Shown: piece by piece, positions 1 through 8,519 of the stretch
How positions within the stretch are numbered: the first letter of the stretch is position 1
How the letters are laid out: each line of letters starts with the position of its first letter
Source: Secundilactobacillus mixtipabuli
GTDB lineage: Bacteria > Bacillota > Bacilli > Lactobacillales > Lactobacillaceae
Direction: 5' to 3'
Length of the DNA: 64,000 bases
NCBI RefSeq assembly: GCF_002217925.1
Contig: NZ_BCMF01000010.1
Span: 38,116 to 102,115, forward strand
Notes under the pieces: generated by a model
The model's input: only the letters and a program-made list of their open reading frames with translations
The model's database searches: none
What the model was told of the DNA's origin: nothing
Program-made: the position numbers and the translations under genes

Positions 1-2
1 TC

Positions 3-404
3 ATGCTTTCCAGTCACTATTACACCATCTCCGAATTTTTAACACCCGGTTTTTATCAGCAGTTAAACAGTGACAATTTTAACGCGGACGAACACGCTTT
101 TTGGCAGCAATTTCAGCAGTTTATTCAGCCGCTTCAAACCCGTCAGCATAGTCAGGATTTGTTTTTAAAACAGCGTTTAGCTGAAGATCCGCATCTCACA
201 GCTGCTGGTCTGCATAAGTATTTGAAACCCGACGAAAAATTGCTGGGCTTTACGCTGACGCCAACCCGGCTATACCAAAGCGCTGTCCTAGACTTTTTAC
301 TGCAAAATTCTAATCTTACTGAACAGCAGATAAGTGAAAAGCTTCGACTTGACCCGCAGTCACTGGCTTATTATCGTCAGTTAGCCATGCAATATCGCGG
401 TTAA
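3..404 (+). CDS. hypothetical protein, possibly 5'-truncated by the window edge
   Basis: An open frame of 133 codons from an ATG at base 3 to a TAA. I do not recognise the family. The product is polar and rich in Gln, Phe and Leu. Its last 30 residues (LTEQQISEKL... then a YYRQLA segment) look like a small helix-turn-helix, but that is only a visual impression. No ribosome binding site can be judged because the window begins two bases upstream, so the frame may continue to the left and this may be only the C-terminal part. No terminator follows before the next gene. Confidence 0.5.
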   Translation: MLSSHYYTISEFLTPGFYQQLNSDNFNADEHAFWQQFQQFIQPLQTRQHSQDLFLKQRLAEDPHLTAAGLHKYLKPDEKLLGFTLTPTRLYQSAVLDFLLQNSNLTEQQISEKLRLDPQSLAYYRQLAMQYRG

Positions 405-497
405 GATATCTTCGTCATAACACCACTAATTTTTTAGCCCTCCGCACTGCATTTCGATAAATTTTACGGTATGATAAGGAAAAGGAGTGTGGTTTTT

Positions 498-806
498 ATG
501 GCAAAGAAAACGGTTACTATCGATCTCGCAAAACTGGCTAGCCAGCGAGCTGAATTTGTAAAAGAGAACCCTTGGTTAATTCCTGCTGGTCTCGCTATCC
601 AGATGATTCCACTGTCACTGTTGATTTACGGTCATGTTAAAACTAATATTTACAAGAAGAAACTCCAAATCGAACGTGAAAAAACGAAGCAACTCAACCT
701 TCAACTTCAAAATAATCATCCTCATGGACACGGTCATCATCGCCACCATTCTAAACCTGATAGTGGCTTCCATAATTTCGAACCAGTATCACCAAGACAG
801 CTGTGA
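498..806 (+). CDS. small membrane-anchored protein with a His-rich tail
   Basis: 102 codons. The start at 498 is chosen because AAAGGAG lies about 11 bases upstream; an earlier in-frame ATG at 471 has no such site. A short basic N-terminus is followed by one hydrophobic segment (about residues 30-48). Then comes a charged stretch (KKKLQIEREKTKQLN) that could form a short coiled coil, and a tail rich in His and Gly (HPHGHGHHRHH) that could bind divalent metal. Family not recognised. A strong hairpin terminator follows at 812-852. Function unknown; the metal-binding idea rests on composition only. Confidence 0.6.
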   Translation: MAKKTVTIDLAKLASQRAEFVKENPWLIPAGLAIQMIPLSLLIYGHVKTNIYKKKLQIEREKTKQLNLQLQNNHPHGHGHHRHHSKPDSGFHNFEPVSPRQL

Positions 807-811
807 GGTTA

Positions 812-852
812 AAAGCGGTTGATTTTCCTATTCGGAAAATCAACCGCTTTTT
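812..852. terminator. bidirectional rho-independent terminator
   Basis: A 17-bp perfect stem (AAAGCGGTTGATTTTCC and its complement) with a 5-base loop and T/A runs on both sides. It separates the plus-strand small membrane gene from the convergent minus-strand secreted-protein gene. Confidence 0.9.
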
Positions 853-863
853 GCTGTCTTAGT

Positions 864-1961
864 TTAATAAATCGACGTCGATCTAAGGACCTCTGGATTA
901 TGATTGGTTAACAAGTAGGCGTGGCCGCCCTCGTCAAAAGTTAAGCCTTCCAGCTCACGTTTGGGTTTCAATTTTGACCACTCGAATGAACGCTTATTCA
1001 ATGAGCCGTGACCGTTTAACTGCTTAGCAGGAAAACTAACGATTGAGTCATCAGCAATCAAATACAACCGGCCGCGCTTAGGGTTATACCCCATACTTTG
1101 CACGTAGGTTCCCGGCGCCCGTTTAATGACTTGATCCGTTTTTCGAAACTTCACTGTATGACTAGCTATTCTGCCCTTGTAGATATCAGCCTCTAGGCCA
1201 CTCTTGCACCAAAAATAGCTGTTTCCAAATCGATCAAAGGCCTGAGTACCGCCACCATAGACGGCTTGTCCATGTGCTCGTAAATAAAAACTGATGGTTC
1301 GATCCGGCTTTAAAGACTGCGAATTAATGCGTCTCATATAAGCGCGTAGGCTATACTGCTTGCCTCTGCTATTGCGATTATCACGCCACATATACATGTG
1401 ATTATCCTTTGGATTTATCGCTAACGTTTGGCCATGACCGGTATCAAATAACGGCCCAACTTTAATGGCCTTTTGCATGTTTTTTTGTCGCCTCGAATAT
1501 TTACCGTGATGCTTCCAGTAAACTGTCCGCAAGCTCTGCGGATTCTTATAAGCTCCTAATTGTTCTAGGCGTTTTAAATCATACCGAACAATTCTGCCCC
1601 GGTTTCGCAGCATCGTCGGACAATATACAATATACATCATTTGATTTTTAGCAATGGCAATGGACTGAGGATTTCCCCAACTTTCATTAGGTTTCCCTGG
1701 ATACGGCAGTAACAGTCTGGTTTTAAAAGCAACTTTGCGCCCCGCTACTGACCTAACCCAGTTCGTTTTGCTGGATGGCTTCATGTGAGTGTAGGATCTC
1801 GATGACCGAACGAAGTGCACGTCTGCATCATTGACTGTCCGCATTGAGGACGGATGATAAATGAGTGCTGACGAACGCTGACTATACGCCGCTGCCTTAA
1901 CGGGTTGGCTTAGAGCAATACACGAAATAAATCCCACCACAACTATCAAAAACCGTTTCAA
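864..1961 (-). CDS. secreted protein of unknown function, propeller-like repeats possible
   Basis: 365 aa, TTG start preceded by GGGGAG on the minus strand. The N-terminus is a clear Sec signal peptide (MKRFLIVVVGFISCIALS, likely cleaved after VKA). The mature protein is very basic, rich in Arg, Tyr and Ser, and has no C-terminal anchor, so it is probably released or held by charge. Segments such as WGNPQSIAIAKNQMMYIVY, GHGQTLAINPKDNHMYMW and YNPKRGRLYLIADD recur at intervals and resemble blades of a beta-propeller; this is inference from pattern only. I do not recognise a named family. It has its own terminator downstream and is transcribed alone. Confidence 0.75.
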   Translation of the reverse strand: MKRFLIVVVGFISCIALSQPVKAAAYSQRSSALIYHPSSMRTVNDADVHFVRSSRSYTHMKPSSKTNWVRSVAGRKVAFKTRLLLPYPGKPNESWGNPQSIAIAKNQMMYIVYCPTMLRNRGRIVRYDLKRLEQLGAYKNPQSLRTVYWKHHGKYSRRQKNMQKAIKVGPLFDTGHGQTLAINPKDNHMYMWRDNRNSRGKQYSLRAYMRRINSQSLKPDRTISFYLRAHGQAVYGGGTQAFDRFGNSYFWCKSGLEADIYKGRIASHTVKFRKTDQVIKRAPGTYVQSMGYNPKRGRLYLIADDSIVSFPAKQLNGHGSLNKRSFEWSKLKPKRELEGLTFDEGGHAYLLTNHNPEVLRSTSIY

Positions 1962-2052
1962 AATTAACGCTCCCCTTTTTAGACTATTTCAATAGTAAGT
2001 CAACCTGTTCAGTATTTTCAATAAATCGAAGAGGGTTTCTAAAATAAAATTC

Positions 2053-2097
2053 ACAAAAAAAATCTGACCACCCGGGCGCACCGTCGTGATCAGATTA
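2053..2097 (-). terminator. terminator of the GNAT gene
   Basis: On the minus strand AATCTGATCAC pairs with GTGGTCAGATT (one wobble) and is followed by a run of T. It lies just beyond the acetyltransferase stop codon. Confidence 0.8.
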
Positions 2098-2112
2098 TTT
2101 TATGTTTGATCA

Positions 2113-2535
2113 TTATCGCTTAATCCTATCAACCAACGTATAATTTGCTGGCACTGCAAGCCGGTCCTCCCGCTTAATTGCGAACCCCTCATGCGCGTAG
2201 AAACGGAGTGCTGCCTCGTTATCCATGACACACTTCAGTGTTAACGTACCAACTGCTTCCTGCCGTAAGTGCTGAATCAACGCGTGACCGACACCTTTGT
2301 GCCGAAATTCCGGTGCAACGAATAACAGGTGAACGAAATCCATTACCCGCAAGAGACTGGCAAAGCCCGCAATTTGGCCGTTGATTTCCGCTACAAAGAT
2401 TGCTTCACCATGTGAATCATGAAAAAAATCCGCAATGTCAGGATGTGCCACCCACGGAAAATAGCGTTGTCGATCCTGCAAATAAATGGTGGCAACTGCT
2501 GGTTGATCACTTGGTTTCATTGGTCTAACTTTCAC
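2113..2535 (-). CDS. GNAT family N-acetyltransferase
   Basis: 140 aa, GTG start with GAGGAGGGG about 9 bases upstream; an ATG between them is out of frame. It shows the GNAT acetyl-CoA fold: the hydrophobic beta-4 segment (VHLLFVAPEFRHKGVGHALIQHL) contains the Q/RxxGxG/A pyrophosphate loop (RHKGVG), followed by a late beta-strand and the NEAALRFYAHEGF signature. It transfers an acetyl group from acetyl-CoA to an amine; the substrate cannot be told from sequence. Monocistronic, with its own terminator. Confidence 0.85.
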   Translation of the reverse strand: MKVRPMKPSDQPAVATIYLQDRQRYFPWVAHPDIADFFHDSHGEAIFVAEINGQIAGFASLLRVMDFVHLLFVAPEFRHKGVGHALIQHLRQEAVGTLTLKCVMDNEAALRFYAHEGFAIKREDRLAVPANYTLVDRIKR

Positions 2536-2934
2536 GCAAGCATTCCCCTCCTCATACTGAACAAGAAAAATTATAGCATTTATTGCTAACCGTTGAGGCA
2601 GATTATCGCTTTTTCAGGCCTTTACGACACTAAGTTTTTACTTATAATCACTCAAAGAATCGCTTTTTGATGAGTTGAAAATATCGGTATTTGGGCTTAT
2701 ATTTAATCCGTACTAATTAAACGATCAGAACCCTTTTTAAGAGGCGGCCATCACAGAAGACGGTCGTCTTTTGTGAGCCGCGCTTAGTCCAGCTCACGGA
2801 AATGGTGATGCAAATATGACAATCTTTAATCTTTGACTTGATGATGTCATCTTATCTTTGTCATTATTTAACTTTTTTAACGCCGAATATCTGCTATACT
2901 AATTTCAGTTTTGTCACATGGAGGTGCAATTGTC
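2536..2934. other. 400-bp intergenic region with a hairpin and the dac promoter
   Basis: No gene is supported here. It holds an imperfect long hairpin at 2744-2781 (GCGGC/GCCGC closing pair with inner CACA/TGTG and AAGAC/GTCTT helices) that lacks a T-run and so is not an obvious terminator. AT-rich sequence follows, leading to the promoter of the downstream carboxypeptidase gene. Confidence 0.5.
2895..2900 (+). promoter_or_regulatory. extended -10 promoter element of the carboxypeptidase gene
   Basis: TGCTATACT provides an extended -10 (TG one base before TATACT). It predicts transcription from about 2907, only a few bases before the TTG at 2911, which argues against that TTG being the start codon. 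Confidence 0.6.
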
Positions 2935-4209
2935 ATTTTAACTATTCACACAAGACAGCGTGTATCTCATCTGTTGATCGCGCTTATTTGTTTGCTGTTG
3001 GTATTCACACCAGCCAAAAACAGTTTCGCTAAAAGTAAAAAAGATGCTCAAATGTCTGATTACACGAAAGTTAAATCAGCCTATGTCATGGATGCTAAGA
3101 GCGGTCAGACATTGTACGATAATCATGCTAATAACCAGTTACCAATAGCCAGTTTATCTAAAATGATGACTCTCTATCTCACCACACAAGCAATCAAACA
3201 TCATCAACTTAATTGGAACGATAAGGTTCCTGTTGACGATCAACTGATTAAAATGAGCAAAAGTTACAGTCTCGGCTCATTTAAAATTAAACATTCTAAT
3301 CAATATACCGTCGAAGATCTTTATAAGGCCGCTTTAATCGCTTCTTCTAATTCAGCAGCAATTGCCCTTGGTAAAGCCGTCGCACATGGTGATAACGCAA
3401 AGTTTATCGCCATGATGAATAACCAGGCTAAAGATTGGGGCATTGACGCCCACTTTGTTAGCAGCTCTGGATTAGATAATACCGATTTAAAGAAGTATGG
3501 TTATCAGCTTGATGGTACCCCTGCTAAGGCGCAGAATCTGGTGAGTGCCCGCGCAATCAGTATCATCGCCCAGCACTTAACTCAAGCTTATCCTCAAATC
3601 TATCAGTGGAGCAGCAAAGCCAGTTACAAGTTAGATGGCCAGACGCTGGTCAATACTAACTCCTTGTTGAAACCCGGCTTTTATTACCGACCAAGTAATC
3701 ATTTAACGGGGCTCAAAACGGGTTACACTGAAAACGCCGGCTTATGCTTGACCGTAACGTACTGGCGCAACGGTCGTGAGTTAATTGCAACGATTATTGG
3801 CAGTCAAAGTACCTTTTCAGCAATGAATGGCTTAATTACTCATCTGGACAAAACGGTCCGAAGTACACCGGTTAAGGAATCGCCGAAAACCTACCGGATA
3901 AAAGGACATCAAGTCATCGCCAATCCTGCTGAAAACCAGACTCGAGTTTGGTATCGCATCGGACAAGATCCAAACAAAATTACGGTTAATAATCAACTGA
4001 CAGCTACCACCTTACCCATTAAAAAAGATCAGCCAATCACAACCACTACCTTTAACAACACTGGTTTGCCCAACGCGACAACCCAGAATGGCACAGCAGC
4101 GACAACAATTGCTAAACCAGCTGCCAAAAAACAGCCGCATTCAACTGGCCTTAGTTGGTTCAATCGGTTAATTGCTGGTATCGGCAGAACCTTTTCACAA
4201 TTTATATAG
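2935..4209 (+). CDS. dacA: D-alanyl-D-alanine carboxypeptidase (penicillin-binding protein 5 family), probable AUU start
   Basis: Serine DD-carboxypeptidase that trims the terminal D-Ala from peptidoglycan stem peptides outside the membrane. From the chosen start it is 424 aa: a signal peptide (basic start, then a hydrophobic run ending ...NSFA), the active-site SxxK tetrad SLSK near residues 73-76, an SSN motif (IASSNSAA) and KTG (GLKTGYTENAG). A Thr-rich linker and a C-terminal amphipathic segment (WFNRLIAGIGRTF) follow, as is usual for membrane attachment in this family. No ATG, GTG or TTG is well placed for the signal peptide. The SD GGAGGTG (2920-2926) lies 8 bases before an in-frame ATT at 2935, which I take as the start. 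TTG 2911 lies upstream of the SD and near the predicted transcript end. Confidence 0.85.
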   Translation: MLTIHTRQRVSHLLIALICLLLVFTPAKNSFAKSKKDAQMSDYTKVKSAYVMDAKSGQTLYDNHANNQLPIASLSKMMTLYLTTQAIKHHQLNWNDKVPVDDQLIKMSKSYSLGSFKIKHSNQYTVEDLYKAALIASSNSAAIALGKAVAHGDNAKFIAMMNNQAKDWGIDAHFVSSSGLDNTDLKKYGYQLDGTPAKAQNLVSARAISIIAQHLTQAYPQIYQWSSKASYKLDGQTLVNTNSLLKPGFYYRPSNHLTGLKTGYTENAGLCLTVTYWRNGRELIATIIGSQSTFSAMNGLITHLDKTVRSTPVKESPKTYRIKGHQVIANPAENQTRVWYRIGQDPNKITVNNQLTATTLPIKKDQPITTTTFNNTGLPNATTQNGTAATTIAKPAAKKQPHSTGLSWFNRLIAGIGRTFSQFI

Positions 4210-4302
4210 GATTCAAATAATGCCGTGACACAACTCGGTAGATTCCAGAATATAACACAAAGTAGCGTCATTCCGATAAGTTTTATCGGGATGGCGCTTT
4301 TT
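4207..4302 (+). repeat. stop-codon-linked intergenic repeat, copy 1, with terminator
   Basis: Starts with the TAG stop of the carboxypeptidase gene and shares its first ~50 bases, including the identical CGGTAGATTCCAGAATA, with a minus-strand copy at 11488-11603. The second part is a terminator hairpin (4264-4302: AGCGTCATTCCGATAA paired with TTATCGGGATGGCGCT, then T5). Confidence 0.7.
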
Positions 4303-4348
4303 CATGAGAATTAATTCCTGATTTTCACAAACTTCTCATAATATTTGC

Positions 4349-4354
4349 TATACT
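4349..4354 (+). promoter_or_regulatory. extended -10 of hom
   Basis: TTTGCTATACT is an extended -10, with a TTCACA-like -35 upstream. No T-box or other leader is visible in the short 5' untranslated region. Confidence 0.55.
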
Positions 4355-4388
4355 GACATGTAAAGCACAGATAAGGAGCGGCAAATTT

Positions 4389-5666
4389 ATGGATGAAATT
4401 AAAATTGGGCTTGTTGGTCTTGGAACTGTTGGCAGCAGCGTTCTCAAAATGGTCACTGAAAATTCTGATAAGGTCCAAAATATTACCGGCCGAAATCTCA
4501 GTATCAAAACGGTGGTCGTCAGAAACGTCGCTAAGCACCAAGCGGAAGTACCAGCAGGTGTTACCGTCACTGATGATTTAAACACTATTGTCGATGATCC
4601 CGAAATTAAAATCGTGGTGGAAGTGATGGGTGGGGTTCATCCCGCCAAAGAAGTTATCACCGCACTATTAAACGCTAAAAAACACGTTGTCACTGCGAAT
4701 AAGGATTTAATTGCGTCTGCTGGTGAAGAATTAGCCGCTCTCGCAAAACAAAACCACTGCGATTTAATGTATGAAGCAAGCGTGGCTGGCGGTATTCCCA
4801 TCCTCAGAACCATTGTAACTAGTTTTGCGGCCGACTATATCACGGAAGTTAAAGGAATCGTCAATGGAACAACGAACTACATTTTGACTCAGATGCAAAG
4901 GAAGCACTGGTCATATGATCAAGCTTTGATGAAGGCACAGGAACTTGGCTTTGCTGAATCTGATCCTACTAATGATGTCGAGGGAATCGATGCCGCCTAT
5001 AAAATGGTTATTTTGAGTCAGTTCTCGTATGGCACTCACATTAAACTATCTAACATGGCTGTCGAAGGGATTTCAACTATTCAGCAGGCGGACGTCCAAC
5101 AAGCGGATGCTTTTGGGTACACGATCAAATTACTGGGCATTGCCCGCCGAATCGACGATGGTGTTTTTGCCGAAGTGGGACCAGTATTAGTCCCTCAAGA
5201 TCATCCGTTAGCCACCATCAACAACGAAAACAATGCCGTTATGGTAACGGGTCAAGCCGTTGGGGAGACCCTCTTTTACGGCCCAGGTGCTGGTGGTTTA
5301 CCGACTGCTAACAGTGTGCTAAGTGATATTGTTTCTGTCACTAAAAACATTGTCCTTGGAACAACTGGGAACTCATTTAATAACTACCAAAGCCAAGTTG
5401 GCAAAGTTGATCCAAGAGATGTGATTTACCCTTACTACTTGTCACTAAAAATGCTGGATGCTCCCGGTGAAATGCTGAAGTTCACCCAAATTATGACTCA
5501 AATTGGCGCCAGCTTCAGCCAAATCGTTCAAACGAAGAACGATGATCAAACTGCTAGAGTGGTGATCATTACTCATGAGATGTCAAAAGCACAGCTCAGC
5601 GACTTAAAGACGTCCTTAAGTCAGATCAATACGATTTCACTGTTGGCTGCTTATAAAGTTTTATAA
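4389..5666 (+). CDS. hom: homoserine dehydrogenase
   Basis: 425 aa with AAGGAG upstream. It reduces aspartate semialdehyde to homoserine with NAD(P)H, the branch point to threonine and methionine. The N-terminal Rossmann motif is GLVGLGTVGSSV (about residues 7-18). The central catalytic domain contains ANKDL (T-ANK-LI type) and the conserved GIVNGTTNYILTQM and ...EADPTNDVEGIDAAYK-like segment seen here as ESDPTNDVEGIDAAYK. The last ~75 residues form an ACT-type regulatory domain, suggesting end-product feedback. Threonine genes thrB and thrC are not adjacent; a terminator follows at 5683-5723, so hom is transcribed alone here. Confidence 0.95.
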   Translation: MDEIKIGLVGLGTVGSSVLKMVTENSDKVQNITGRNLSIKTVVVRNVAKHQAEVPAGVTVTDDLNTIVDDPEIKIVVEVMGGVHPAKEVITALLNAKKHVVTANKDLIASAGEELAALAKQNHCDLMYEASVAGGIPILRTIVTSFAADYITEVKGIVNGTTNYILTQMQRKHWSYDQALMKAQELGFAESDPTNDVEGIDAAYKMVILSQFSYGTHIKLSNMAVEGISTIQQADVQQADAFGYTIKLLGIARRIDDGVFAEVGPVLVPQDHPLATINNENNAVMVTGQAVGETLFYGPGAGGLPTANSVLSDIVSVTKNIVLGTTGNSFNNYQSQVGKVDPRDVIYPYYLSLKMLDAPGEMLKFTQIMTQIGASFSQIVQTKNDDQTARVVIITHEMSKAQLSDLKTSLSQINTISLLAAYKVL

Positions 5667-5682
5667 CGACTGGTTTAACATA

Positions 5683-5723
5683 AACAAGCACTGTCCCATA
5701 AAAATCGGGGCAGTGCTTGTTTT
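5683..5723. terminator. terminator between hom and pepC
   Basis: AACAAGCACTGTCCC pairs with GGGGCAGTGCTTGTT, with a T-run on the plus strand. It separates two convergent genes. Confidence 0.85.
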
Positions 5724-5769
5724 CATTAAATAGTTGAAATCTGATTTATGGCGCCCGTTTTGACTAAAT

Positions 5770-7098
5770 CTACATCAACGGATCCCAAGGCGCCAGCTCA
5801 ACTGGCTGATGAGTTAAGATAGCCCGTTGTTCATCCGTCAGGTACTTCTTATGCACAACGACTTCATAAACAAACTGATCCATCCAATCATCGGTCATCA
5901 CAAAGTAACCTTTTTCGCCGTTCTTCTCGCCCCAGGAATTTTCAACCTTCCAGCGATTAGGTTGGCCATCAACTAAGTTAACCCCAGTTAAGGTCATGGC
6001 ATGCGTCACTTCGGCTTCATGGTACTCAAATCGTTGCGCTTTGCTTAAAGACAAATCAATCCCAAACAGTTCTGCACGTCGATATAGCTGCGCATCCAAG
6101 AAGCCCTGTTCGCGACTCATCTGCTGCAGCACATCATTACCGAACCAGACCGTTTCACCATCTTGTAGTTGCGCAATCGCGACCTTTTTGAGAACTGACA
6201 TGTCCACGTTTAAAAATTGAATCTGCTTGCCGCCAGCAATATTTTCCTGGCTAGCTAACCGGTACAGTTCATTTAAGGGTTTGTCCGGCGAATTCGTCAC
6301 AACAACGTAGTCTTCCAAATCAACGTTAAAGGCCTGTTTGAAAAAGCTGGTTGGCGTTAAATTGGCTTGACGATGCCACTTTTTATCGCTATCGCGGTAT
6401 TCCAAATCAAAAGTAGCTGGTGGCTCGCCGAATGAATAAGCCGCCATCCGGTAAACTTCGCCCACCATTTGACGCCGCTTTTCGGCTAGTTGATCTGCAC
6501 TGGCATCATCCCGAACAAGGCGCCGTAATACCACGGCATCCCGCCGCATCTTAAGTGCCAACGTCGACGCAAAAGCAGCGGTGTGTTCCGTATTGTAGGT
6601 TTCAGGCATGGCATAAGCCGGTATCACACCGTATTTTTCAACGAGTGCTGCCGCCATTGGCCACTGACCGCCATCGCCACCCGCCATTTTCAGGTAGAAA
6701 GCAACTTCACGGTCATTGGGCCCCTTATCGGCAGTCGCTATGATCTGCTGATAGAACATATTTGCCCGCTCAACTCTGTCCCAGAAAAAGAGGTAATTTT
6801 GAGATAACTCAAAGTTCTTGACGTGGTGAAGCTGCTCGAATTGGTGCCGTAATGTGTTGAGTAGCGAAAATTCCCAGCAACGGCCACTTTGCTTCTGATT
6901 AGTCACTGTCCCCGTATCCAGTTCAACGGAAAATTCCCGATGCAGACGAACTTTAGCCTGTGGATCAGTCGCTGCTGCGTCGATACCATTGGTCATCACC
7001 GCACGACTAATAATGCTGGCATCTGGCCGGTTACTTAGTTCTTGATGAAACTGTTTAAAATCGTTTGCCGTTAATTCTGATGGCTTTTCTAAACTCAT
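5770..7098 (-). CDS. pepC: aminopeptidase C (bleomycin-hydrolase family cysteine peptidase)
   Basis: 442 aa, SD GGAGG before the ATG. A cytoplasmic peptidase that removes N-terminal residues from peptides taken up after casein or other protein breakdown. The papain-like triad is visible: Cys74 in QSGRCW, His in EVTHAMTLTGVN and Asn in WKVENSWGEKNG. The length fits the family, which forms a self-compartmentalising hexamer with its C-terminal tail reaching the active site. Here the tail ends APWDPLM. Followed 33 bases downstream by nothing co-directional; the exporter gene lies upstream with a short gap (7099-7131), so the two may share a transcript starting at 8310. Confidence 0.95.
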   Translation of the reverse strand: MSLEKPSELTANDFKQFHQELSNRPDASIISRAVMTNGIDAAATDPQAKVRLHREFSVELDTGTVTNQKQSGRCWEFSLLNTLRHQFEQLHHVKNFELSQNYLFFWDRVERANMFYQQIIATADKGPNDREVAFYLKMAGGDGGQWPMAAALVEKYGVIPAYAMPETYNTEHTAAFASTLALKMRRDAVVLRRLVRDDASADQLAEKRRQMVGEVYRMAAYSFGEPPATFDLEYRDSDKKWHRQANLTPTSFFKQAFNVDLEDYVVVTNSPDKPLNELYRLASQENIAGGKQIQFLNVDMSVLKKVAIAQLQDGETVWFGNDVLQQMSREQGFLDAQLYRRAELFGIDLSLSKAQRFEYHEAEVTHAMTLTGVNLVDGQPNRWKVENSWGEKNGEKGYFVMTDDWMDQFVYEVVVHKKYLTDEQRAILTHQPVELAPWDPLM

Positions 7099-7131
7099 TT
7101 TTCAACCTCCAAATCATTTCTAAATTGCTAT

Positions 7132-8310
7132 TTACTTCTTCAATCGATGCTTGTACGAGAGTCCTAACGCGCTCAGGCTATAGAGCAAAAGCAACCCTGC
7201 CATTGGTGCGTAACTTGCCTTCCCAAATAAGCCAACTAATGGTGAAGAAACGCCACCAAAAGCGTTTTGCGACAATCCCACTAGAGCCGATGCACTGCCG
7301 GCATTTTGGGGTGTCTGGTTCATAATGATTGAAGTGGTTAGCGTCAGCAACATACCGATAAAGAACACCAAGACCCACAGCAGTACTGCTACTGTCATCA
7401 GCGAGAATCGTAACCACGAGCCGATTAACAGCATCAAACTATCTAGGAGTATGATCAGCATCCCGATTTTCATTTGGCTCACTTCTGATAGCCGATTAAT
7501 CCGGCTGGGCAAGCTGCTACCAATCACGATTCCTAAACCATTCAGTGCATATATCAGACTGAATGTTTGGGCGGATAAATGAAATAACTGCTGGTAAATA
7601 AAGGTTGAGGCTGAAATATAACTAAATAAGCAGCCGTAGATCAATCCAGTAATCATTATATTTCGCATAAAGCCAGGCATTTCAACCAGCTTCCCGAAAG
7701 ATTTAAACGTCGCAAAGATTGGTCCTCTTAAGCGATTCTCCGGTTTAAGCGTTTCTGGTATACCAATAACGATCAGCCCAGAAAGCACTAATCCAATGGC
7801 ACCAAGCAGAATGAAAACAGCCTCCCACGGCACAAACTGAATCATGAAACCACCAATAATGGGGGCAATAATGGGGAAGACGCCATTAACGGCGTTTAAA
7901 ATAGCGTAAAAATTCGTTAGCGCATGGCCGCTGAACAAATCTCGGGCAACTGCTCTTGAAAGGACCTGTCCACTGGCGCCTGCCAGACCCTGAATAAACC
8001 GCATCACAATCAGCATCGCAACGGAATGCGTTAATGCAATCAGAAACGAGGCCAAAGCAAACACTAAGAAACCGGCCAGCAATGGTTTTTTCCGGCCATA
8101 ATGATCGCTTAACGGGCCCGCAATCAGCTGACCAAACGCCAAGCCCAATAAACACGCCGTCAAACTTAATTGAATCAGCGACGGTGACGTTTGAAACTGC
8201 CGCATCATTTGCGGCAATGCTGGTAAATATAAATCAATGGATAATGGCCCAGTTGCACTTAAAGTACCTAAAATTAAAATAAATCGGAGCCGGTGACGGT
8301 TCTCAGACAT
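7132..8310 (-). CDS. Bcr/CflA-type major facilitator drug exporter
   Basis: 392 aa, about 12 membrane helices. The DLYLPALP signature in helix 1 (residues 26-33) is typical of the Bcr/CflA subfamily. The MFS motif A is GPLSDHYGRKK (residues 65-75) between helices 2 and 3, and an antiporter-type motif C lies around IAPIIGGFMI. Such proteins export bicyclomycin, chloramphenicol, sulfonamides or small metabolites by proton antiport; the actual substrate is unknown. SD AGAAGGGAAG precedes the ATG. It lies 33 bp upstream of pepC on the same strand, so co-transcription is possible. Confidence 0.88.
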   Translation of the reverse strand: MSENRHRLRFILILGTLSATGPLSIDLYLPALPQMMRQFQTSPSLIQLSLTACLLGLAFGQLIAGPLSDHYGRKKPLLAGFLVFALASFLIALTHSVAMLIVMRFIQGLAGASGQVLSRAVARDLFSGHALTNFYAILNAVNGVFPIIAPIIGGFMIQFVPWEAVFILLGAIGLVLSGLIVIGIPETLKPENRLRGPIFATFKSFGKLVEMPGFMRNIMITGLIYGCLFSYISASTFIYQQLFHLSAQTFSLIYALNGLGIVIGSSLPSRINRLSEVSQMKIGMLIILLDSLMLLIGSWLRFSLMTVAVLLWVLVFFIGMLLTLTTSIIMNQTPQNAGSASALVGLSQNAFGGVSSPLVGLFGKASYAPMAGLLLLYSLSALGLSYKHRLKK

Positions 8311-8519
8311 GTGATAAGGTCTTCCCTTCTAGCTAGTATCATACTTACAATGATACGGAATTATGCCAAAAATACTAGCAAAATCATTTACAGGCTAATT
8401 AACATTGTGATAAATCAGCGTAACATATTGGGATTATAGAGTGAAAAAGAGTAAGATAAAGTGTATTTAATTAAGACAACAGAGCTTGCCCCCGCACGCT
8501 CTGGAAGGGAAAGCAACGC

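Noticed and set aside
864..1961. Helveticin J-type bacteriocin
   Set aside because: Secreted and propeller-like in pattern, but I could not match conserved helveticin segments; left as unknown.
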